Shown one piece after another: positions 43,992 through 51,759 of a stretch of DNA of 64,000 nt (its first letter is position 1; each line of letters begins with the position of its first letter). This DNA is from Meandrina meandrites (lineage: Eukaryota; Cnidaria; Anthozoa; Scleractinia; Meandrinidae), in NCBI GenBank assembly GCA_963693305.1, contig OY855904.1:41145804-41209803 (forward strand), read 5' to 3'. Both the position numbers and the translations under genes were made by a program. The notes beneath the pieces are model-generated. The model saw only the letters and a list, made by a program, of their open reading frames with translations. It was not told where the DNA came from and did not search any database.

Positions 43992-44559
43992 CTGTGTGAC
44001 ACCCGCCTTTCAACTTATTTCCCGGTATCATATCTTTTGGTCTTAATCTGTTTGAGGCTTTAGTCAACAAATCCCCAGACAAAGCATCAATTGTGTAATT
44101 AACAGCTTTTCTCGCGATTGGTTTGGCTTTATTGGCTAACTTCTTCTGATACTCTGGTTGTCTTAAAAACTCGCTTGCAAAGTATCTTCCTTGTTTAACA
44201 CCCTGTTTGGCTAAATAAGGAACTCCGTACTCAAAGAAAGCTTCAGCTGCTGTATTTCCAACTGTATCAAGAACCCCACCTCCGAACATTCTTTTTTCAG
44301 CGCGAGCAAGTTCTTCTCTCTTCTTTTTGGGTAAACCACTTCTGGTCCACTTAAATATTGGATCCAAAATATTACCTCCTTCGTAGGGATCAGCAACTGA
44401 GTTGCTACCCACTGCCCCAGGGACAAAACGTGTCTTGGTAATGCCGCAGCTAGCACATTTTACTTTAAGCAACCTTTTACCATTTCTTGCGGTTGCAAAT
44501 GTTTCACTTCCCACCACATTAGGTGTGAAGCGCTTTTCTTTCACACAGTAAACATCCAT
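43978..44559 (-). CDS. Polinton protein with shared Cys N-domain, paralogue of the PLA2 protein's N-terminus
   Basis: 193 residues. Residues 1-45 match the N-terminus of the 43050 gene almost residue for residue (YCVKEKRFTPNV, KVKCASCGITKTRF), and resemble small zinc-ribbon-like domains. The rest is basic with a glycine patch (MFGGGVLD) and repeated Lys/Arg/Ala helices, ending in LLTKASNRLRPK, a style common in Polinton/adintovirus minor virion proteins. Residues 48-56 come from palindrome e and the last three residues and stop from palindrome d. ATGTATAAAG abuts the ATG and contains the stop of the protease gene. Confidence 0.75.
   Translation of the reverse strand: MDVYCVKEKRFTPNVVGSETFATARNGKRLLKVKCASCGITKTRFVPGAVGSNSVADPYEGGNILDPIFKWTRSGLPKKKREELARAEKRMFGGGVLDTVGNTAAEAFFEYGVPYLAKQGVKQGRYFASEFLRQPEYQKKLANKAKPIARKAVNYTIDALSGDLLTKASNRLRPKDMIPGNKLKGGCHTAGSN
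44386..44410. repeat. Interspersed palindrome, copy e
   Basis: GGGATC, AGCAACTGAGTTGCT, ACCC; in frame in the 43978 gene at the same position as copy c in its paralogue. Confidence 0.9.
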
Positions 44560-44561
44560 CT

Positions 44562-45060
44562 TTATACATTATGTGTAAAATAATCCTTCACCACAGCCTC
44601 GTTGGCGCGCGTATTTTCAGAAAACATGCTCAAAATTTCTCGAAACGACCGCCTTTGGTTACGTTCGTTCAGAAAAAGCAAACAGTAGTAGCCGCAGCGC
44701 ACGCTGAATTCCCACTGAAGCTGGTTGTCATTTCGTAAAAAGGTTTTGCTACCCTCGAGAATCAACTCAATTTCCCATTCCGCGGGCGGAGGTAAACCGA
44801 AAGAGTCAAAGTACTCCGGTGGGGTTAACCCCACACCCCCAGGTAGCAACTCAGTTGCTGATCCCCAGCAGCAAACCCAATGGGTGCCTGGCCCTCCAAG
44901 ATCATCCATGTTGATTATACAAGGGGAGTGGTTTTCACGTGGATCTCGTCTCTCGCAAATATGCCTTTGATGGGGATTTTCAAGTATTGGCACCACCGCT
45001 GCAAGTCAAAATCGGTTAAGGGGACATCAACGAAGGTAGGCTTTTTTTTGGTCGCCCCAA
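44562..45060 (-). pseudogene. Adenain-type cysteine protease, frameshifted
   Basis: The C-terminal frame (from about 44922 leftward) has the adenovirus-protease layout: catalytic His in GGPGTHWVCCW, the acidic residue in EYFDSFGLPP, then Gln upstream of Cys in SVRCGYYCLLFL. The N-terminal part (TDFDLQRWCQYLKIP) is in another frame and ends at a TAA at 44915-44917, so a single-base indel near 44918 splits the gene. No clear ATG or adjacent TATA motif marks the 5' end, which overlaps the 45027 gene. A palindromic repeat (copy f) is in frame between the His and Asp motifs. The family matures capsid proteins; this copy should be inactive unless frameshifting occurs. Confidence 0.8.
44819..44866. 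repeat. Interspersed palindrome, copy f (double)
   Basis: GTGGGGTTAACCCCAC (perfect) followed by ACCCCCAGGT and the inner hairpin AGCAACTCAGTTGCT, then GATCCCC; inside the protease gene. Confidence 0.92.
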
Positions 45061-45401
45061 GAACCAATAAATGGTGGAGGACGCCGGAAATATGGAGGAG
45101 GGTTGATGCGCATTCCCTTTCCTCCTGTTGGGGGTTTTACCCGCATGCCGGCCCCACTCGCCATCTTGCGCACATGTCTGATTTGTGTCTTGCTCATGTC
45201 TATGTCCACGCCCGTTTTGTTTTTGATAGCGCGCTGTATTTTTTTGATCTGCCTGGCGGTCAAGTGCAAAGTGTCGCTACCGCCGGTTATAGCCTCGTTT
45301 TTAAATCTGAGCGTAACTGCTTCTCCTGGCCCAAAGGCCCGCGCGAGGCTTACCTTCTGCCCGTCTGAAAGTGAAATCTTGTGCGGATAGTAAGTCGTCA
45401 T
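45027..45401 (-). CDS. Conserved Polinton small basic protein
   Basis: 124 residues. The first 80 residues follow a pattern I associate with small Polinton/adintovirus virion proteins: HKISLSDGQKVSLARAF, then GEAVTLRF, LTARQIKKIQRA, GVDIDMSKTQIRHV. A glycine/proline/arginine-rich tail follows (PPTGGKGMRINPPPYFRRPP). AAGTATAAAG directly precedes the ATG. A capsid-associated or DNA-condensing role is inferred from basicity and context only. The ORF is intact. Confidence 0.7.
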   Translation of the reverse strand: MTTYYPHKISLSDGQKVSLARAFGPGEAVTLRFKNEAITGGSDTLHLTARQIKKIQRAIKNKTGVDIDMSKTQIRHVRKMASGAGMRVKPPTGGKGMRINPPPYFRRPPPFIGSWGDQKKAYLR

Positions 45402-45435
45402 CTTTATACTTATTTCAAAAAATTATTTTCACTTT

Positions 45436-45471
45436 GGGGTGTGGGGTATCAGCAACTGAGTTGCTACCCAC
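45436..45471. repeat. Interspersed palindrome, copy g
   Basis: GGGGTGTGGGGTATC, AGCAACTGAGTTGCT, ACCCAC; in the 72-bp gap between the capsid relic and the 45401 gene start. Confidence 0.92.
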
Positions 45472-45473
45472 TA

Positions 45474-46204
45474 CTAAACCATCACCAGCTCATTACCCAC
45501 CTGCCTGAGAACAAGTTCGGAATCGTACAAAATTCCTGCATAAATGGTGTAGTCTTGCGCGTTGGCCGCCTCGTTGAGCCTGTAATGGAAAACCATCTGC
45601 TTCGGGTCGTTGGTCATGTTATCCTTGTTTTCGCGTAAGTCAAAATAGACTATTGGGTACAGCGTCTCGAAGTTGTTGGGCTGAAGCTGCACACCGGTGT
45701 TGTAGTCGTTTTTGCGGTACCGGTAGTTCATTAAGTCATTAAGAATGCGCAGTTTGAAGTTTTCGTCGTAGTCCAGCTCCGGATAGTACTGCAAAGAGCC
45801 GTACTGCAGCCGGCAGGTCGCTAGCTTGGCTGAATTGTCTCCGTCAATGTCAAAGGTGTCAAAGAAGTAGGGGTTTTGAGTCAAGGCGTTCTTCTTCCTT
45901 GACTGTTGAATGAAAATGAAAACATGTTTTGCGTCTTTTAGACCGGGATTTATCTGCCACGAACCGAAAGCGTCACGCCGACTGGGGCTGGGCTGGATCA
46001 TGCTGCGCCATCCGCGGTTGCCTCGAAAGTGAAATCAGCCCGGAATTAGGCGTTATACCAGTCAAACCAGTTGTCTCGGTCGGTGAGTGTGAATTTATAG
46101 TTTGTTTTTACCTGGTGCTGATTGTTACCCGGGATAGTGATCAGTTTGTCTAACCCGATACGAACATACTCTGTTTTTTCCAAATGCCTGTGGCTTCTGA
46201 ACAT
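45474..46204 (-). pseudogene. Major-capsid-like (hexon-type) gene, broken and apparently internally deleted
   Basis: From the ATG at 46204 there are 52 open codons (LDKLITIPGNNQHQ, TDRDNWFDWYNA) up to a TAA at 46046-46048, then about 45 nt still readable in that frame, then a frame change near 46001 into a 175-codon ORF ending VGNELVMV. The C-terminal piece (FDTFDIDGD, FKLRILNDLMNYRY, PIVYFDLR) has the look of the last strands of a Polinton double-jelly-roll capsid protein. Total coding length is far below the 400-plus residues expected, so a central segment is probably missing. AGATATATAGG lies upstream of the ATG. Assignment to the capsid is from context and residue pattern. Confidence 0.6.
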
Positions 46205-46237
46205 CTTGCGTCCTATATATCTTTTAAAAAAGTTATT

Positions 46238-46696
46238 TTAATTTTCCGCCAAATATTGGTTTACTTTCAACTTTGCAGCCCGACCCAGGTTTAAAATCTG
46301 GTTCAACTTTTTCCGCGAATCTCCGCTGAGTTTGTGGGGTACCCCACTGGTCAGCATCTTCTTCAGTTTCTGCCGCGACTCGGTACTAAGTGAGGTCGTC
46401 TTTTTACTTCCCCGCTGCGGGGTCTTTTTACTCTTGGGGCGTGGGGTATCCCCACTTCGCAAAACAGCTTGTATCTTTTCTGCCCCTTTTTCGGCGGCTT
46501 TTTCGGTGGCTTTTTTCAACATTTGCTTCGAGGCTTCATTTACAGCCTTCTTCAACGTCTGACGGGTGGCTTTCTTTTTGAACCGCTTTCCTATATTCAT
46601 CAGGGTGTCTCTAACAACCCCCGTACCTTTGTGTTTGTATCTATAGGTTCCCTTCGGCGCGTCATAATATCTCGCCCACTCGCTCGGATGATTCAT
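46238..46696 (-). CDS. Polinton lysine-rich basic protein
   Basis: 152 residues, strongly basic with Lys/Ala helices (RFKKKATRQTLKKAVNEASK, KKATEKAAEKGAEK). It contains three of the interspersed palindromes in frame (46334, 46410, 46436), which encode SGVPH, TPQRG and SGDTPRP linkers. AAGTATAATA abuts the ATG. It could be a core/DNA-condensing or minor capsid protein analogous in role to adenovirus core proteins; no domain is recognised. Confidence 0.7.
   Translation of the reverse strand: MNHPSEWARYYDAPKGTYRYKHKGTGVVRDTLMNIGKRFKKKATRQTLKKAVNEASKQMLKKATEKAAEKGAEKIQAVLRSGDTPRPKSKKTPQRGSKKTTSLSTESRQKLKKMLTSGVPHKLSGDSRKKLNQILNLGRAAKLKVNQYLAEN
46334..46347. repeat. Interspersed palindrome, copy h
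   Basis: GTGGGGTACCCCAC, a perfect 14-bp palindrome inside the 46238 gene. Confidence 0.88.
46410..46422. repeat. Interspersed palindrome, variant i
   Basis: CCCCGCTGCGGGG inside the 46238 gene; a different core from the other copies. Confidence 0.6.
46436..46455. repeat. Interspersed palindrome, copy j
   Basis: GGGGCGTGGGGTATCCCCAC inside the 46238 gene; nearly the same as copy a at 41936. Confidence 0.9.
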
Positions 46697-46715
46697 TATT
46701 ATACTTATGTGTAAA

Positions 46716-47495
46716 TTATTTTTCTTTTTCTTCTTCGATGATTATGCTTAAAGCCACGTCTTGCTCATTCAGATCTATAATGTTGTTGCGCCAGTCCGTG
46801 ATTTTGATATTTATGGCGTTGATTCTATTTTTGTTCACCGGGTGCCACAAGAGACGGCGGGGCTCTTTTGAAAAGGGGTAGCTGACGGAGAGTTCAGCGG
46901 TTGAAAAAGAGAACATAACGTCACCCCCGATGTTGTCCACAGCCCTTGTAATGAGGTCACAATGGATGTAGATCCAGTCGACGCCTCTTGTTATATTTGG
47001 CACGCGGTCGCTCCTATTGTTCGCTCCGTCTATTGTTTTCTTGTCAAAACCCAGCAACGCGGCGAATTCACCTCCACTTAGATCAAGCTCGTAGCCGTCC
47101 TGCAACAAAATGACCACGCGATACGTTGTGGTATGAAAATACAGCTGGAAAATAAACTTGGATTTTTCATCCTTGGGATCCACTCTTCCGATAAGCGACT
47201 GGATGGTGGTGTTGAGACCTTTGTAATCATACATTCCATCCGGAATTGTCACGGTTTTCCAGTTCTCTGTTTTTTTCCGCCATTTGAATTCGTTGCTGTT
47301 GTATCGTTTTGCGATGTTGTACCACGAATATGACATGGATACCAGCTCATTTAACGCCGTCTTGTACCTTTTGTAGGGATCTAAAGCGATTGGTGGGTCA
47401 AAGTTAATTGTGAAGTCATGTGACTTGCTGTTGGCGTTTTTTTGTTTAGCCAGCTGCGAGTCGAGCAACAGGTTGAAATGAAAATGGGTTGACAT
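46716..47495 (-). CDS. Penton-like minor capsid protein
   Basis: 259 residues with the pattern of Polinton single-jelly-roll minor capsid proteins: FTINFDPPIALDPYKRYKTA near the N-terminus, then LNELVSMSYSWYNIAK, a central IPDGMYDYKGLN, and a C-terminal run of alternating hydrophobic strands (INAINIKITDWRNNIIDL). It would form capsid vertices. TATTATATAAG precedes the ATG and contains the TAA of the upstream gene, leaving a 5-nt gap. The ORF is intact, unlike the adjacent capsid gene. Confidence 0.75.
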   Translation of the reverse strand: MSTHFHFNLLLDSQLAKQKNANSKSHDFTINFDPPIALDPYKRYKTALNELVSMSYSWYNIAKRYNSNEFKWRKKTENWKTVTIPDGMYDYKGLNTTIQSLIGRVDPKDEKSKFIFQLYFHTTTYRVVILLQDGYELDLSGGEFAALLGFDKKTIDGANNRSDRVPNITRGVDWIYIHCDLITRAVDNIGGDVMFSFSTAELSVSYPFSKEPRRLLWHPVNKNRINAINIKITDWRNNIIDLNEQDVALSIIIEEEKEK

Positions 47496-47500
47496 GTTGC

Positions 47501-48409
47501 TTATATAATATTACTCAAAATTTTGTGGGCTTCTTTTTGTGTTATTTCCTTTAGCCTTACCAGCAGCCCTAACATCTGCTGGACCTGTTTTTTCAGCTTC
47601 AGTGAAGTGTTGCCCGCCTGTATAGACGCCAAGCTTAAGTGTAGCCTTTCAACCAAAGCGTTTGGATCAACACTTCCGCTTCCTTCCATTTCTCTTTCAG
47701 TTTCATCGTCAAGAGGTGGGGGGTTCATCCAATCGGTAAAAGACCCGCTATGGGGTTGTTTTACCCCACCTTTTTTTCTCCTTTCAAGAATTTCATCTCT
47801 TGCCCTTCTTATGTCTGTCATTGTGTAGCCGTGGAATTTTGATTTTTTGCTTTTTACCACATAGCCGGGATTGTCTTTATTTTTTGATAACATGCTGTTT
47901 AGTGTCTGCAGGTCAACTGACTCTGATCCCTTCATAACCAGTTCTTTTGGTGGTCCCCATTTACTTGGTTTTTCCTCTGGGCTTGCCCCACTTTCTTCCA
48001 TTAATTCCATTTCTTCCTCTTCAGCTAAAGGTGGTAACGGTGTTGATGATGGAGATGGTGGTGGTGATGATGTTGGTGTTGGTGTTGGTGATGATGTTGG
48101 TGCTGGTGTTGGTGATGGTGTTGGTGTTGGTAGTGGTGTTTCCGCATCCGGGTTAAAATCTCCGTCAAAGGGGTTGTTTAAATCAAACTCCTCCATACCA
48201 TAATCTGGGATTTCTTCCTCTTCTTTTGGTGCCGCCCCTACTTGGAATTTGTCAAGCCGCGATGTGATAGGTTTGAACAAATCCTCACCTGATAGCTGGC
48301 CAAACTCTTTATCTATTTTGTTATTTTTTATTGCCGCGAGAATGCTGTCGTTCTGCTGCTCAACTTGTGCCTTTTCGCTGGCAAGTTTTCGCCACTTCTT
48401 CATGGACAT
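47501..48409 (-). CDS. Polinton structural-block protein with Pro/Thr/Ser-rich linker
   Basis: About 302 residues from the ATG at 48409 (MSMKKWRK); the ORF is longer upstream but that part is the antisense of the ATPase gene. A basic N-terminus is followed by an acidic segment, a low-complexity linker of PTPTPS-type repeats (DNA: GGTGTTGGTGATGATG repeats near 48050-48140), an acidic patch (EEEEMELMEE) and a helical C-terminus (LHLSLASI, LKLKKQVQQMLGLLVRL). Palindrome k is in frame (GGVKQPHSG). It is transcribed from the same 30-bp divergent promoter as the ATPase. Function unknown. Confidence 0.75.
   Translation of the reverse strand: MSMKKWRKLASEKAQVEQQNDSILAAIKNNKIDKEFGQLSGEDLFKPITSRLDKFQVGAAPKEEEEIPDYGMEEFDLNNPFDGDFNPDAETPLPTPTPSPTPAPTSSPTPTPTSSPPPSPSSTPLPPLAEEEEMELMEESGASPEEKPSKWGPPKELVMKGSESVDLQTLNSMLSKNKDNPGYVVKSKKSKFHGYTMTDIRRARDEILERRKKGGVKQPHSGSFTDWMNPPPLDDETEREMEGSGSVDPNALVERLHLSLASIQAGNTSLKLKKQVQQMLGLLVRLKEITQKEAHKILSNII
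47751..47768. repeat. Interspersed palindrome, copy k (relaxed)
   Basis: TGGGGTTGTTTTACCCCA inside the 47501 gene; the longest loop among the copies. Confidence 0.65.
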
Positions 48410-48417
48410 ATTTTTGC

Positions 48418-48428
48418 CGTATATATAA
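48418..48428. promoter_or_regulatory. Bidirectional TATA motif between divergent genes
   Basis: TATATATA (48420-48427) is self-complementary and sits 10 nt from the leftward ATG (48409) and 12 nt from the rightward ATG (48440). Confidence 0.6.
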
Positions 48429-48439
48429 CAGAAAAAAAA

Positions 48440-49072
48440 ATGAAAATTCCAAATTACGACCCCAGTTTGACTACAAAAAGTAATTACAAGCAAGGCCACC
48501 CTTGTATGCCAGCAAATACCTTTCGGATGCTTATTTGCGGGCCGAGCAACTCTGGTAAAACAAATATTCTCATGCATATGCTTTATAGGCTGTTGGTCTA
48601 CGACAAAATTTACCTTTGCACAAAAAACCTGCATCAAGACAAGTACCAATATATGATTGATGATTTCGATAAAAGAGTCAATCCTGTGGCTGGGTATAAT
48701 GTTATTGAAGGCGCCAACGATGTTATTCCTCTTGAGATGCTGCCCACTGACAACCAAAAAATTGTAATCTTCGATGATATGGTTTGTGAAAAAAACCAAA
48801 ACGACATTATCGATTATTTTATGAATGGGCGGCAGCGCAATTGCAGCGTCATTTATCTTTCTCAAAGCTACTTCAAGACCCCCAAAAACATCCGAGATAA
48901 TTGCACCCACTTTTGCATTTTCAACTTTCTTCCTAGAGAAAATAACCGTATTGCTGATGAATTGGGAATTGACAGAGAGCTGCTTGAAAGGGCTACCGAT
49001 GCTAAATATTCTTTTTTATACTACGACAAACCAAAAAAAACCACACTTAAAAATTTTGATGAAGATATATAG
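48440..49072 (+). CDS. A32-like DNA packaging ATPase (FtsK/HerA superfamily)
   Basis: 210 residues from the ATG at 48440 (MKIPNYDPSL). Walker A is CGPSNSGKTN near residues 33-42, and Walker B is KIVIFDDMV. A downstream polar segment (NCSVIYLSQS) fits the sensor region of this family. It is one of the hallmark Polinton genes and would drive genome packaging into capsids. Its TAG lies in GATATATAG, which is also the start-adjacent motif of the fibre gene 4 nt later. The ORF is intact. Confidence 0.93.
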   Translation: MKIPNYDPSLTTKSNYKQGHPCMPANTFRMLICGPSNSGKTNILMHMLYRLLVYDKIYLCTKNLHQDKYQYMIDDFDKRVNPVAGYNVIEGANDVIPLEMLPTDNQKIVIFDDMVCEKNQNDIIDYFMNGRQRNCSVIYLSQSYFKTPKNIRDNCTHFCIFNFLPRENNRIADELGIDRELLERATDAKYSFLYYDKPKKTTLKNFDEDI

Positions 49073-49076
49073 AAGA

Positions 49077-50693
49077 ATGGGATATCTTAACGGTGCGACG
49101 GGTGCAACTCAAACACATGAAGAGTCTACTTCAATCCGAGGGAAAACCGGCCCTGCTGGTCCAACTGGCGCAACTGGACCCGCTGGCCCTAAAGGTGAAA
49201 AAGGTGATAAGGGCAATACTGGCCCGCAAGGACCTAAAGGAGATAAAGGCAATGTTGGGGAAAAAGGATTAAAGGGTGAAACGGGCTCACAAGGGCCGAC
49301 CGGACCTGCTGGCCCTGCGGGAGCAACGGGATCAACGGGATCTACGGGGCCTACAGGACCCGCGGGGCCTACTGGAGCAACTGGACCTGCGGGCTCAAAA
49401 GGAGCTGTGGGGGATAAAGGTGAAAAAGGAGAAAAGGGTGATAGTGGGGATATGTCATCAGCTAGCGTTACTGGTGACATTGTCATGAACGACCATGCAA
49501 TCAAACAGCTCGCAAATCCTGTCGGCGATCAAGATGCTGTCAATCTCACTTCAATGAAAAAATATGTGGGCTCCTCTGCAATTACAACTGGGCACGCCCA
49601 TAAAAAGAATGACTTAGGTTTTTTAACCCAAAGGGTTGGTGTTTCAGCTGTAAACAATATTTCTTCTGTTACAGTTAAAGACTTTACATCCAACCTTCAC
49701 AGTGTCAATAAAAAGGCTTACACTTTTAACATTATAAAAACAAGTAACAATTCTTTCAACTCGCGTTTGGCGTTGAATAAAACACCTCTAAAAGAAGGAG
49801 AGTACACTATATGTGTTGAGTTCTTTTACCCTAAAAACAAAAACGACCAAAACTGGTTTCTTAACCCTTTAAACAAGTTGGCCTCCAGTACTATTACCTA
49901 CCACACCAAACGCTTTGCCACCCATGACCCTCCGTATATAAGGATCATTTTTAATACTTACAAATTAAAAGATAAGAATGACGACACTATCTATTTTGAC
50001 ATTTTAAATCCAGGTTATGATGGTTCAGCACCTAGTGAAAAGGCCGCTTTAATCATTTACGGTGTAAAGGGGTATCAATCAGATATAGACGGAATTATTT
50101 ACGATGATGTTTTCTTTCTCGATTCTTCCGGTGATTTTACTCTACAAACAAATTTAGATATGAACTATTTTAAAATAAAAAATTATGATCGAGGCTACGC
50201 AATAGACAACGATACAATCAAATTACAAAAAGATTTAGATCTAAACGGTTATGCGTTAAAAAATTTCCAACCAAAAATAATAATACCTGGATTATTTAAA
50301 TCAAAAGATGACGACTTTTACGTTAAATTCGGTAATAGCGAAGGCGTAATGGCGCCATTTCCCTGCATCCTTGATGGTGTCTCAGTTTTAATTTTAGAAA
50401 AAGGTGACTCAAAAAATTTTGAAAGAATAGGTTTTAGGATTATAATACGCCCCTTATCTGGATCATTACTAAATCTAGAAAATAAAGCAATTAAAAGCAT
50501 ACGTAATGCCAATGGCTTAGAATACCAATATGCGGAGCCCTTTTTTCTTAATAAAAAAATTAAATTTAACCCGGGTCAAGTTCTTAAAATGATATTATGT
50601 CAGCCTGACGACCCTTTACACAGAGGGCTAGCTAATACAAAATCTGCATTAGTAAGTTTAATTTTAATAGACGATTATTCTTTTACAAGGTAG
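49077..50693 (+). CDS. Collagen-like fibre/attachment-type protein
   Basis: 538 residues. About 35 uninterrupted Gly-X-Y triplets (residues 22-126; GPAGPTGATGPAGPKGEKG and onward) form a collagen-like shaft. A link with a tail-fibre-type motif follows (DIVMNDHAIKQLANP, then DQDAVNLTSMKKYV), and then a globular domain of about 370 residues containing further LDMNYFKIKN/LDLNGYALKN words. The arrangement resembles trimeric viral or phage fibres, so it is probably an attachment spike. The family of the globular domain is not recognised. It is read with the ATPase as a two-gene rightward unit. Confidence 0.8.
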   Translation: MGYLNGATGATQTHEESTSIRGKTGPAGPTGATGPAGPKGEKGDKGNTGPQGPKGDKGNVGEKGLKGETGSQGPTGPAGPAGATGSTGSTGPTGPAGPTGATGPAGSKGAVGDKGEKGEKGDSGDMSSASVTGDIVMNDHAIKQLANPVGDQDAVNLTSMKKYVGSSAITTGHAHKKNDLGFLTQRVGVSAVNNISSVTVKDFTSNLHSVNKKAYTFNIIKTSNNSFNSRLALNKTPLKEGEYTICVEFFYPKNKNDQNWFLNPLNKLASSTITYHTKRFATHDPPYIRIIFNTYKLKDKNDDTIYFDILNPGYDGSAPSEKAALIIYGVKGYQSDIDGIIYDDVFFLDSSGDFTLQTNLDMNYFKIKNYDRGYAIDNDTIKLQKDLDLNGYALKNFQPKIIIPGLFKSKDDDFYVKFGNSEGVMAPFPCILDGVSVLILEKGDSKNFERIGFRIIIRPLSGSLLNLENKAIKSIRNANGLEYQYAEPFFLNKKIKFNPGQVLKMILCQPDDPLHRGLANTKSALVSLILIDDYSFTR

Positions 50694-51316
50694 TAAGACT
50701 AGTAAGTTTTGCCGTTCCTTTTAATTTTGTCAGACTGCTCGCTTGGCTTGGTTATATATGTAAACAGCACGAATTTGTGTGCTGTGTGGTTATTAAGAGC
50801 AGCTGTGTCGTCAATGCTTTGAAATCAAAACAATACCCGCACGTGCGCTGTCAATCAATTCTCATTCTGTGGTTTTACCACCCACGAAAATCTTTTGTTT
50901 TTACATTCCTTTTGTGCTAAGATTCAGCGTAGCCCAAAAGAATTTTTCAGAACAAAGGAACCAATTAAATCTATTGTTCTTTCGTGATGGTCTGCTTATT
51001 TAAGAAAACAAATTAAGACCTGTCAACTTTATATTAGACGTTAGTAAAATTATGTAAATACAAAAAAGTTCTTGAACTTTCTATAATACACATAATTACG
51101 TATACACTAAAAGTCACGTTAAATGTTTGTCCTTTTCCACGCGATTTGCTTTATTTTATCCGAACTTTCTACTCCCGTTTGGCAGAACGAAGTCAGACAG
51201 ATTACTTATCAAGTCGTACAAGCGATGGAAGAAGCGGAAAAAAATTAAACAGTCTCGCTTGGTAAGTTAACTTCACTCGATATAAATATTGGTTTCCGTT
51301 CTTCTTCTCAGAAATA
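50694..51316. other. Non-coding gap inside the Polinton
   Basis: AT-rich sequence between the convergent fibre and F-box-like genes. No gene, and no member of the palindrome family, was seen. It probably holds the two 3' ends and may once have held another gene. Confidence 0.5.
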
Positions 51317-51733
51317 TCACGCAAAGACTCCACTCCATTTCGAGGAGAAAGATTTATTGAAGCACTCGTCGTAATCATCTTCATCATAAATTGGATAGCC
51401 GAGATAGTGTCTGAATCCATTTCTAATGCACAGATTACAGAGACCATTTCGCGAACATCTGCTTCTGTCACATTTATAACAGAACAAGACCCTTACAATT
51501 TGTTCATTGCGATCACAAAATGGAGCTTCATTGATTGCAGCATGAACTTCGTCCCTGCCAAGAGCTTTTCGCTGTCTGAGCTTCATTTTAATATATCCTT
51601 TGCGGATTTCTTTTTGAACCTCGCCCCAGCCAAGCATTTTTCGCTGCCAGAGTTTTATTTTAATATACTCCGTACAGATTTTTTCTCGAAGTTCTAGTGG
51701 AAGTGTTTTTATTAGTTCAAGCGTGTCTGCCAT
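51317..51733 (-). CDS. F-box-like, Cys-rich Polinton protein
   Basis: 138 residues. The N-terminus ELIKTLPLELREKICTEYI has the LPxEL/REKI look of short F-box (or PRANC-like) motifs used by viruses to recruit ubiquitin ligases. A 24-residue unit is then duplicated in tandem (YIKIKLWQRKMLGWGEV, YIKMKLRQRKALGRDEV). The second half is a cysteine cluster (CYKCDRSRCSRNGLCNLC) that may bind zinc. GTGTATAAAC abuts the ATG. A host-interaction role is an inference. Confidence 0.65.
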   Translation of the reverse strand: MADTLELIKTLPLELREKICTEYIKIKLWQRKMLGWGEVQKEIRKGYIKMKLRQRKALGRDEVHAAINEAPFCDRNEQIVRVLFCYKCDRSRCSRNGLCNLCIRNGFRHYLGYPIYDEDDYDECFNKSFSSKWSGVFA

Positions 51734-51759
51734 GTTTATACACTTGTTGGTGTATTTCT

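Noticed and set aside
48410..48910. N-terminal 167 codons of the long leftward ORF ending at 47501
   Set aside because: They are antisense to the ATPase, upstream of a well-supported ATG at 48409 with its own TATA motif.
48825..49076. N-terminal extension of the fibre ORF
   Set aside because: It overlaps the ATPase C-terminus in another frame; the ATG at 49077 follows the start-adjacent motif.
49109..49504. Proline/valine-rich antisense ORF in the fibre gene
   Set aside because: It is the complement of the Gly-X-Y repeats and mirrors their periodicity.
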